Shown piece after piece: positions 1-8,364 of a stretch of DNA of 64,000 bases (positions are counted from its first letter, which is position 1; each line of letters opens with the position of its first letter). A model generated the notes under the pieces. The model did not search any database, was not told the origin of the DNA, and was given only the letters and a program-made list of their open reading frames with translations. Source of the DNA: Paraglaciecola sp. (GTDB lineage Bacteria > Pseudomonadota > Gammaproteobacteria > Enterobacterales > Alteromonadaceae); the NCBI GenBank assembly GCA_009993955.1, contig JAACSL010000015.1, forward strand, positions 39,656-103,655, given 5' to 3'. Both the position numbers and the translations under genes were made by a program.

Positions 1-29
1 TTGTGCGAGTAGCAATTCCGTTCACTTGG

Positions 30-44
30 TGACAAATACTGTCA
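30..44. promoter_or_regulatory. Operator-like palindrome, copy 1
   Basis: TGACAAATACTGTCA is an inverted repeat (TGACA, 5-bp spacer, TGTCA). A copy with one mismatch lies at 4493-4507, upstream of the broken efflux operon. The form is that of a dimeric repressor site such as those of TetR-type regulators. The regulator is not in the window; it may lie just beyond the left edge. Bases 1-172 otherwise hold no gene that I can support. Confidence 0.45.
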
Positions 45-172
45 TCACTGAGAAGCAGAGGGTAAGGTGATGTGCGGGGCGAGCGTCTTTAGTGTGCACA
101 AGCCGCACCACAGCATGCCCTGTGTGTCTCTGGTTTAACACAAGGCAGGCATGTTGTTTTTCTATAACAAGT

Positions 173-3100
173 TCAAGGCTGTGAATTGAGCGCAATTTGA
201 TCTGCATGCTCTGAGCTGTTTGTTGGTATTTTTATGCCAAAAACCAAACAGTAGAGAACTGGAGTTAAGCCGAGTGAAATTAATAGCGTGCCAATACCCA
301 GACCAAAAGCCATGGCGCTGGCCATGCTAAAAAACAAAATATCTTTGGTGATAATCAGTGGTAACAAACCGATGACGGTGGTCACCGTTGACATCAGTAT
401 TGGCCACAAACGTCGTTTACACGCACTAATCACGGTTAGCCCTTGATCCTTAGCACCTTCGGCTAATTCAATATCGATACGGTCAACCAAGACAATGGAG
501 TTGTTGATTAATATACCAACGAGGGCAAATAATCCAAGGATGACCATAAAGCCAAACGTCGCTTGCATCAGATACAAACCAAGCGCCGCCCCGATGATCA
601 CAAAGGCAGGGTAAGCAGCAATACGGCTGGCCGTTTAAAACCATTAAATTGCACCACGAGAGTCACCAAAAAAATAGCAAATATGAGCGGCATTGTTGCC
701 CCAAGTGCCGCATTGGTGGCATTGATCTCATTTAGCAAGCCATCAAACTCGGTGTAATGTCCAGCTGCTAACGTTTGGTTGAAGGCCGCTAATTTTGGCG
801 TCAAGATTGGCACCATATCTTGCGGGGTTAGCTTGGGGTTGCGGCCTTGAATGGTAACCGTGCGGCTCATGTCCTCTCGCTGAATAAAGGAGAATCCGGG
901 AGTCCGTTCGACACGAGCGACTTGGGACAAGGGAATAGCCTCGCCAGTTGTCGACGAAAATACCGAAGCTGTTCTCAAACGGTCAATGCTTGAACGCTCT
1001 TGTCCTGCGCTGCGGATCACAATGGGGATCACTTCATCGCCGTCGCGAAACTGTGAGATCGGGCTACCTGAAGAGAACTGCTCTAATAATCGCGAAATAT
1101 CATTGGAGGTCACGCCGGCAATGCGGGCGGCCTGTTGGTCAACACGCACATCGAGATGATCAATTTTAGTGTACCAATCTGACCACACGTCAATCGTACC
1201 GGGCACATCCAAGAGAATACGTTCAAGTTCAGCCGCTTTGGAAAACAAGTAGTCGGCATCGGGTCCTTTTAGTTGAATTTCAATGACATACGGGTCAGAT
1301 TGGCCTAAAAACATCCGCGAGACCCTTGCCCGAACATCGGGTAAGGCCGATCTAAAATCTTCCCTAAGCATAGGGATATTAGCGATGGCTGCGTCGATAT
1401 CCTTGACGTTTACCACAATAAAACCTTTGTTAGGCGCGGGATCAACAGGCGCAAGTGACAAGACAAAACGCGGGCCACCAAAACCCACATAAGCGGCATA
1501 ACTTAAGACCTCAGGATAACGTGTTTTGTCATCAATGATGTTCATCATGCTTTGCAAGCGCGCCTGCGTTGTTCGCTCGGTGACGCCTGCTGGTAAATCA
1601 ACATAAATGAGGATCTGCGCTCGATCACTTTCGGGTAAAAATTTCTGCTCAATGGTGCTCATTAACCATGCACTGAGCAATAAAATGATGATCATAGAAA
1701 GGGCGTAACTCCACCTAAAGCGCAGAATCACCAAAAGAATTGCGCCATAAAGTTGTTCCGCTCCCAAAAAAATGCGCTCGCTCAGTGAGGGATTTAACTT
1801 TGCCTGATGGCTGTGACTTGCCACCGGCATGCGCACAAAGTGATAACACAACGTAGTGGTTATGGTCATAGCAAAAACCCAAGAAATCGATAAGGAAATT
1901 AAAATAACTTGGGAAATCGAGCGGGTGTATTCGGTTGAGGCTGTTTCAGCAATCAACAAGGGCAAAAATACCGCAATGGTGGTAAAGGATGAAGCCAACA
2001 AAGGAAATGCAAGTTCTGAACTGGTTTGTTTGAGGGCTAGATCTCGATCACCATGCTCACCGAGACGTCGTTTAAAATCTTCAGAAATAACAATGCCATT
2101 GTCCACCAGCAGACCCAGAGAAATAATCAGGGTAGCCAAACTCATGCGTTCCAGTTGTAAACCAAAAACACTCATCAAGCCCAGGGTAGCAAAGATAACC
2201 GCGGGTATAATGGAACCTACTATCAGCCCCGTTCTGATCCCTAAAAAAATGATGACAACGATGAGCACGATGGCAAGGGTTTGCAGCATGTTAACTGTTA
2301 CCCCACTCAGCGCGTTACTCACCTGATCAGCCTGATAGGTGATGACATCAAAATGCAACCCAAGGGGCAACGTTTGGCGCAACTCGTCAATTTTTAAGCT
2401 GGCACGTTTTGAATAGTTGATAACCGATTGATCAGAGCGCATGGCTAGGGTCAACACCAAGGCCTCATGACCATTAAAAAACGCTTTATTTCGCGGTGGG
2501 TCAATATACCCGTGGCTCACCGTTGCGATGTCGCCTAGTCTCACCAGTCCATCTACCCCCGGAATAGTTAACAAGGTGGCAGCAATATCATTGACGGATT
2601 GATAATCACCGGAAGGTGTGACAAAAAACGCCAGATCGCCGGTATCAATTTGACCGCCGGGACGAATGATATTTTGGTTTTGAATGGCACTCAGAAATTG
2701 GGCGGGGGATATACCAATCTGCGACGCCACGGCATCTTGATATTCAACAAAAATCTGTTCCGCCTGCACCCCTAAAATTTCACTTTTTTTGGTGCCGGGT
2801 ATGGTCAGCAGTTGGTCACGCAGATGTTGTGCGTAATCAAACAACTCGCTTTTTTCATATTGTTCCCCCCACAATGCCAGTGTAATGATCGCCACATCAC
2901 CAAAATCATCGTTGATAAAAGGCTGATTTGTGCCCTCTGGCAGGGACGCGGACGCGTCTAAGATTTTTTCTCTGAGTTGATCAAAAATTTGCCCAAGTTC
3001 AGTGTAATTGTCATCAATCACGGGATGAATTATCGAAATGCCATCCATTGAGGTGGATCGTATTTCTTTGAGCTCAGCCAGACTTGTGATGGCCTCTTCA

Positions 3101-3300
3101 AGGGGTTTAGTGATGAGCATTTCCACTTTTGCTGCATCCAATCCCGGAAACGTTGTCACCACAACCGCTTCCCTGACTAAGATTTCTGGATCCTCTCTCG
3201 CCGGCAAGTTGAAATAACTGTAAAGGCCGTAAGCCATGAATAGCCCAGCAACCAGAAAAACCGCGGATTGAAATCGTAGGGCAGTGATGCTTAGATTCAT
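173..3300 (-). pseudogene. RND efflux permease, frameshifted
   Basis: This is an inner-membrane pump subunit of the RND (AcrB-like) family, which would export drugs or other toxic compounds with the adaptor encoded just upstream. A 900-residue frame runs from 3300 to a TGA at 598-600. The rest of the protein (142 residues, starting LYLMQATFGFMVILGLFALV and carrying the last membrane helices) continues in another frame from about 601 to 173. Family logic wants LPL-V-IIGA at the join. One missing G (TTGGTG to TTGTG near 601-603) explains the break exactly and gives a product of about 1042 residues, the normal RND length. The TM4 segment GLLVDNGIV carries the proton-relay type Asp. The adaptor gene ends 15 bp upstream. 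Either a true pseudogene or a single-base sequence error; a truncated 900-residue product would lack the final helices and should not work. Confidence 0.85.
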
Positions 3301-3315
3301 AATGATTGTTCGCCT

Positions 3316-4413
3316 TTATTCATTGAATCGACTAACACCCACACCAATGGGGATGACTCTATCTCCATCGCGTAATGTCGCTTGCCCTTTTGCAACGATT
3401 AAATCGCCGATGTTGAGCCCCTTGATCACTTCGATACCCGCATCGGTGATATTGCCAAGTTCTACTTGCTGTTGTGACACAATGCCGCTGTTGATATCGA
3501 CCACAAAAACCGCCCCCTGCGATGTGTTAACAACGCGATAGGCGCTCAGTGGAATGACCACCGTTTGTTTGGCAAAGTTGTCCGTTCGTCCTTGAACTTC
3601 TACTCGTAAGCCAGGCCGAAGTCCGGATGAATCGTCAATATTGAGCACCACTGGATACAATCCAGACAAACCCGCAGCCTTGCCTATTTCAACTACGGTG
3701 GCACTTTTTTAAATTCCGTAGGGCCGGATCAACAGGGTGGTGTTCAAGCCAATGACAAAAAAATCCAAGGCCAATACGGGCAAATTAACTACCGCTTCTA
3801 AGCCACCCTCGTTACCGATCACGCGATATACTGCTTGTCCAGCACTGACTGTTTGTGATGGCTCAAGCAAACGTGCAACAACTTGACCGTCATAAGGGGC
3901 AATTATTACCGTCTCTGCGAGGCGTTTTTGCGCCTGACCAATGGCCGCCTGATGCCCCTCCACTCGCGCTTGAGCACTGTGTAAACGAGCCTTTGCACTG
4001 TCCATTTCATTGGTGGATATGGCACCGCTTTCTCGCAAGCTAAACAGGCGATCGTAGTTTAACTGCGCAAACGTCAGCTCTGTTTGAGCATCAAGCAGAT
4101 TGGCTTTGCGCTCCTCAACAGAAAGTGAAAGTTCGGTGCTGTCAATTTTTGCTAGCACCTCACCTCGCTGGATGGATTGTCCGAGTTCTTTGTTAAGAGT
4201 AACGATTTGACCCGCTTGCAAAAAACTTAAATCTGAACGTTGTTTCGCCCTCAATAATCCCGCATAAACAGGAACCGATTGACTGGCATGCAACTGAACT
4301 ACATGCACCACCACAGACTGCGGTGTTTGTTCTGCCACTGTGCTTGGGTCAGAGCAAGCAACAATGCAACAAATTGAAATGAAGTAAAGGTACAAGTTTT
4401 TCAAGATTTTCAA
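3316..4413 (-). pseudogene. RND membrane-fusion adaptor, stop-interrupted
   Basis: This is the periplasmic adaptor (HlyD/AcrA-like) partner of the RND pump downstream. The first 234 residues begin with a lipoprotein signal (lipobox IVAC, Cys about 20), followed by the barrel-sandwich/biotinyl-like half, a coiled-coil hairpin and APYDGQVVARLLEPSQTV. An in-frame TAA at 3709-3711 then stops translation. The same frame continues without any shift (KSATVVEIGKAAG...) through the last 130 residues to 3316, so a single substitution such as CAA or AAA to TAA is enough. The reconstructed length is about 365 residues, normal for the family. The operator-like palindrome at 4493-4507 lies 80 bp upstream. 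With the frameshift in the pump, this operon has two independent lesions, which favours real decay. Confidence 0.85.
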
Positions 4414-4492
4414 CTACAAAGCAAGGTGATGATGTGTTGGATATAGTGTGCAAAGGTATGCCGTTTTACGAGTGATGAATTAGGTCATTGAG

Positions 4493-4507
4493 TGACAAAT
4501 ACAGTCA
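4493..4507. promoter_or_regulatory. Operator-like palindrome, copy 2
   Basis: TGACAAATACAGTCA is the same element as at 30-44 with one base different in the right arm. It sits 80 bp upstream of the adaptor start, where a repressor of the efflux operon would bind. The 4414-4570 gap between the adaptor and the sortase-system kinase holds nothing else I can identify. Confidence 0.45.
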
Positions 4508-4570
4508 TGCCACAACTCTGCGGGACAAGCCGGCACTCAGCGCATGGCACATCAATATTTTCGCTAGATG

Positions 4571-6730
4571 TTAAACACTGAAACTGAGGCTGACGACTAC
4601 ACCACTGCGGTCTTTTAAGTTGCTGATGTTTATCTGGGCATGATGATATTGGGCAATTATCTTGGCAATATACAAACCTAAACCCAGGTGAGCTTGCTCA
4701 CTGCTTTGAGTTTTACGCAGCGACACCATGGAATCAAATAATCTGTCTTGCATGTCTTCGGGCAACAGCAGACCTTGGTTGCTAATGTGCAGATCTAGCC
4801 CCCTGTCACTGTGACTCAGGTGCAAGCGAATCGGCGTGGCGGCTTCACTGAAGTCCACGGCATTGGCAATGATTTTGTCTAACATCTGGGCAAATAACTC
4901 AGGTGAGCCACTCAAGCTGACATCTCGGCAGGTGTCTTCCATGTGCAGAGCAAAGGTCTGTTTTGGGTAAACCAAGGCATAACCTTGCACACAGCCTTGT
5001 AATACCTCGCTGACAATAAAGGTTTCCCTCTCATTGTTTTGAATGGCTTGTTCTAAGCGTGTGGCCTCGCTCATATTACTGAGGATTTTACTCAAGCGCT
5101 GAATACCGTCTTTGGCGCGCTCAATATATTGCTGACTTGCCGCAGATTGCCCTTCGTCACTGAGATTATCCAGCGAAGAATTAACAATGGCCACCGGCGT
5201 ACGCAATTCATGGCTTAAACGCGAGGCCATGTTTTCTAGGTAAGTATTGTACTGCCCCAATTTGCCCAACACCGAATGAAAGGTACGCGATAAATCACCG
5301 ATTTCATCATTGGCGTGAGAGGGTGAAATTTGCCCGACAATTTTACCGTGGTTATCGATGGCATCTTCCGTGGCATCACGCAGTTTGCGGATGCGCCACG
5401 ATATGCGCGACGCCAATAAAAATAAGGCTAAGGTGCCGATGACTATCACCGCCAAGAAAAAATGAAATTGCTGTTCTAAAGCCTTATTACGCAAGGTACG
5501 AATACCGTTGGTAGTTTGTTCCACTACCACAGCCCCCATCACTTGCTGGTCGATAAAAATTGGGTGGGCGGCCGATAAAATCACGGCTTTACTGTCTGGA
5601 CTTAAGCGCCACAGAGTGCTGGGTGTGCCGCTCAGGGCTTGGGCAATATCCTGACCTTTTAGGGCATAGGCGTCCTGCAGATCATCAACAAAATCGGCGG
5701 GGGGTTTGGTCAATATTTGATAATACAAAGGCAGCAACCAATGACTTTCAACATACTGCCACCACGATTGGCTGGTACTTGGGCTATCACTACTTTGCAC
5801 ACCACTAGCCCGCTGAATTTGCCCGGAACGGGCGAGGACCCGCATGTGTTTATCCACCACCCACACACGCGCATTGGAATATTGCAAACCTTTAAGAATG
5901 CGCTCAATCTCAGGCGACGGCACCAGCACTGTGCCTAAACTGTCTACTTGCGAGGTGTTGGCCGTGCCAATGATGTATTCCACCTGGCGACTCACCGGAT
6001 CGTCCACATCTACGATGGCAAACGCTATCTTGCTCGACATCATGTTAAGGGGGAAGCGCAACTCAAGGTTGTATCCGCGTGGGGTGGCACGCCATTGCCC
6101 CTGGATCCGCGTTTCTAAACGCTCTGGCTGTAGTGACTCTGTTTGGTCTTTAAGTAAATATGCATTCACCCATCCCGGCTTTGTTGGCGCCACGATGTAG
6201 CGTTGGAATTGCCCATGTTCATCGGTCATGGCAATTTGCAAATGGTCGTTGCGGTCGATACGTAAACTGTTGCTGGGGCGATATAACACAGCGTCATCCA
6301 CCACCGCAAACATGGCATATAAGTAGCGGTCGAACTGCCCAACCATATGCTCAAAATGCAAACTTTGTGGCTGGTAGTCTTGTACTTGGTCTAGCAGATA
6401 TTGATCAGCGTAATGTATTTTCTGACTCTGGTAATCTTGCCAATCGTCGAGTTCACCGTCTAACTGAATGGGGTAAGCAATTTTATAGGCATATAAATCT
6501 GTGCCCGGTTTCACATCACTCAAATAAGCAGATTGATTATCAAACAGCGCTGGGCGCTCATGCAAGGCCGTGGCGACCGCACGGGCGGTGCCCACCATGG
6601 TTTGTTCTTGCCCAATGCGCAAATAAGTTTCCAACTCCCACACGTATTGGTAGCCCAGCCAGGGAATGGCAAATAAAAACGATGAAAACACCACCAGCTT
6701 GAGGCGGATGCCAAAGCGAAAACGCTGCAT
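4571..6730 (-). CDS. pdsS: Sortase-system sensor histidine kinase PdsS
   Basis: This is a membrane sensor kinase of the proteobacterial dedicated sortase system. From the N-terminus there is a membrane segment (about residues 10-30), a large periplasmic sensor region (about 30-400), a second membrane segment, a HAMP linker, the HisKA motif SHELRTP with phospho-acceptor His507, and a HATPase domain with an N box (DKIIANAVDFS) and GLGLYIA. The usual DxG box reads SNQG, a deviation also seen in related kinases. The start chosen is ATG 6730, giving 719 residues; an upstream in-frame start at 6790 would overlap the response regulator. It begins 16 bp after the regulator gene, so both are one transcript. 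The assignment rests on position: kinase, regulator, OmpA-like protein, target and sortase form one known gene set. The signal sensed is unknown. Confidence 0.85.
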   Translation of the reverse strand: MQRFRFGIRLKLVVFSSFLFAIPWLGYQYVWELETYLRIGQEQTMVGTARAVATALHERPALFDNQSAYLSDVKPGTDLYAYKIAYPIQLDGELDDWQDYQSQKIHYADQYLLDQVQDYQPQSLHFEHMVGQFDRYLYAMFAVVDDAVLYRPSNSLRIDRNDHLQIAMTDEHGQFQRYIVAPTKPGWVNAYLLKDQTESLQPERLETRIQGQWRATPRGYNLELRFPLNMMSSKIAFAIVDVDDPVSRQVEYIIGTANTSQVDSLGTVLVPSPEIERILKGLQYSNARVWVVDKHMRVLARSGQIQRASGVQSSDSPSTSQSWWQYVESHWLLPLYYQILTKPPADFVDDLQDAYALKGQDIAQALSGTPSTLWRLSPDSKAVILSAAHPIFIDQQVMGAVVVEQTTNGIRTLRNKALEQQFHFFLAVIVIGTLALFLLASRISWRIRKLRDATEDAIDNHGKIVGQISPSHANDEIGDLSRTFHSVLGKLGQYNTYLENMASRLSHELRTPVAIVNSSLDNLSDEGQSAASQQYIERAKDGIQRLSKILSNMSEATRLEQAIQNNERETFIVSEVLQGCVQGYALVYPKQTFALHMEDTCRDVSLSGSPELFAQMLDKIIANAVDFSEAATPIRLHLSHSDRGLDLHISNQGLLLPEDMQDRLFDSMVSLRKTQSSEQAHLGLGLYIAKIIAQYHHAQINISNLKDRSGVVVSLSFSV

Positions 6731-6746
6731 TAGCGCGTAAACTCCC

Positions 6747-7436
6747 TCAGTTTTTCCATCGATAACCCATGCCATACACGGTTTCGACACGATCGAATTG
6801 ACTATCTACCTGCACAAATTTTTTACGTATGCGTTTGATGTGCGAGGTGATGGTAGTGTCGTCTACCACCATTTTTGATTCATCCATTAGTTGCTGACGA
6901 CTTTTCACATGGCCTGAATATTTGGCAATGGCGTGCAACATCCAAAATTCAGTGACGGTCAACTCAATCGCCTGCCCTTGCCAGGTTACCGTCATACGTT
7001 TGCTGTCCATGCTCAATTCGCCAGTGTGAATAATATCGGCAGCGCTTTGTGGTTGACTCAGCAAAGCCGTGCGTCTGAACAACGCGGCAATCCGCGCCAA
7101 TAAATGCGGCAGGCTGATATCTTTGGTGAGGTAGTCGTCAGCGCCCATACGCAAGCCACAAATGGTGTCGTAGTCATTATCACGGGCCGTAAAAAAGATA
7201 ATAGGTAGGGTTTTTGACAGCGCGCGCAAAAGCTGACACACCGCAAAACCACCATCAATTTCGTCCTGCAAGCCAATATCAATGATGGCTAGATCAGGTA
7301 AACGCTGAGCAAAAGCCTGCTCAGCTTGTTGACGACTGGCATAGGCTTGTACCTCATAACCCTGTTTACCTAGGGCGGCCACATAGTTGTCGCGTAAGGC
7401 CTGATCATCTTCGACCAAGGCAATGCGTTTTGACAT
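6747..7436 (-). CDS. pdsR: Sortase-system response regulator PdsR
   Basis: This is an OmpR/PhoB-type two-component regulator of 229 residues. The receiver domain covers about residues 1-120, with acidic pocket ED/D near 10-11, phospho-acceptor Asp53 (IIDIGL) and the conserved Lys near 107 (YLTKD). A winged-helix DNA-binding domain follows (TVTEFWMLHAIAKYSGHVKS, ending VYGMGYRW). I chose ATG 7436 because GAGAAG lies 7 bp upstream and the receiver fold starts there; a longer frame from 7535 has no such support. It is partnered with the kinase gene 16 bp downstream and is divergent from pdsO, so it probably controls the 194-bp shared promoter region and hence the sortase genes (inference). Confidence 0.88.
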   Translation of the reverse strand: MSKRIALVEDDQALRDNYVAALGKQGYEVQAYASRQQAEQAFAQRLPDLAIIDIGLQDEIDGGFAVCQLLRALSKTLPIIFFTARDNDYDTICGLRMGADDYLTKDISLPHLLARIAALFRRTALLSQPQSAADIIHTGELSMDSKRMTVTWQGQAIELTVTEFWMLHAIAKYSGHVKSRQQLMDESKMVVDDTTITSHIKRIRKKFVQVDSQFDRVETVYGMGYRWKN

Positions 7437-7497
7437 GGTGCTTCTCGCTGGTTGTTGTGCCCGCACTATAACGCAAAATTTATCTGCTGTTAGCAAG

Positions 7498-7607
7498 GGA
7501 ATGCCTTGGCAAGCTAATTTCCATTTTTTCGCCACAATTGCTCAGCACATTGCCATTTTGTCAGCCCGATATCGCCAGTAAATGCCTGTTTACTAGTTAG
7601 GCATTCC
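7498..7607. promoter_or_regulatory. Divergent control region with repeated AATGCCT sites
   Basis: The gap between pdsR and pdsO carries GGAATGCCT at 7498-7506, AATGCCT at 7581-7587 and the inverted form AGGCATTCC at 7599-7607. The last two form a 7-bp inverted repeat with an 11-bp loop. Repeated sites in a regulator's own divergent promoter are candidate PdsR binding sites, but this is unproven. A hairpin role in the pdsO leader is an alternative. Confidence 0.35.
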
Positions 7608-7630
7608 CCCTAACCCAAAAGGAAATAAAC

Positions 7631-8350
7631 ATGAAAACGACCTTAAACATGATCACCCGTGCCCTAACAATTGCTGCATTAATGTCTGGCCAAGCCTTAG
7701 CAGGCAATGTGAGTAAAGACGAAAAAACCAATGAACTAGTTGGACTCAGTTCCGGTGTTGTCATCGGTTCACTGATTGCCGGCCCCGTTGGTGGCGCTAT
7801 AGCGGGCTTGTTTGGCATCATGATCGCCGACGATGTGAATGGCGACAAACGCCTCAGTCAGGGTAAAGTACAGTTGCAACAAAAAGAGCAGGCCTTGCTT
7901 GTGATGCAACAGCGTTATCGTGAAGCTGAAACACGCGCCGCTATTTTAATGGCTTCCTTAGATAAATCCCTTGAGCAAAGTTTGCCTGCCTTACACAGCA
8001 ACATTCAATTTAAAACCGCATCAGCCAAGCTCGAAGCCCACTACCAGACAGAGTTAGATTTAGTTGCCGCCAGTTTACGCAGCAATCCTAGTTTGCAGTT
8101 GCGTGTGTCGGGTTATGCCGACCAACGAGGTGACAGTGACTATAACCAAAACTTGTCTGAGCAACGGGCACAAACGGTGAAAGCCTATTTGCTCGCCCAA
8201 GGTGTGGCTGAAACACAGATCAATACTCAGGCGTTTGGGGAAAAGGTACTGGTGAGCTCTGCACCACAAGCAGAGCAACACTTCTTTGATCGTCGAGTTA
8301 CCCTCGATTTATCTGAATCCAGTCAAGAGATGACCGCCGCTCACCCCTAA
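7631..8350 (+). CDS. pdsO: Sortase-associated OmpA-like protein PdsO
   Basis: This 239-residue envelope protein is found only with the Gram-negative dedicated sortase. Residues 1-24 are a signal peptide ending ALA. Next comes a glycine-zipper-like hydrophobic stretch (GSLIAGPVGGAIAGLFGIM, about 46-66) that could insert in a membrane, then a short helical linker and a C-terminal OmpA-type peptidoglycan-binding domain (NIQFKTASAKL ... GYADQRGDSDYNQNLSEQRA ... FDRRVTLDL). A GGAAA-type ribosome site precedes the ATG. The vWA target gene starts 15 bp after its stop, so the three plus-strand genes are one operon. Its likely role is to tie the sortase or its product to the cell wall; this is inferred from the domain. 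Confidence 0.88.
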   Translation: MKTTLNMITRALTIAALMSGQALAGNVSKDEKTNELVGLSSGVVIGSLIAGPVGGAIAGLFGIMIADDVNGDKRLSQGKVQLQQKEQALLVMQQRYREAETRAAILMASLDKSLEQSLPALHSNIQFKTASAKLEAHYQTELDLVAASLRSNPSLQLRVSGYADQRGDSDYNQNLSEQRAQTVKAYLLAQGVAETQINTQAFGEKVLVSSAPQAEQHFFDRRVTLDLSESSQEMTAAHP

Positions 8351-8364
8351 GTAGGAGAATAACC

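Noticed and set aside
22..207. 61-codon minus-strand frame at the left edge
   Set aside because: It overlaps the pump C-terminus, has no recognisable domain or ribosome site, and covers the operator-like palindrome.
1856..2326. 156-codon plus-strand frame inside the broken RND pump
   Set aside because: It lies wholly antisense to well-conserved pump sequence and reads as a shadow frame.
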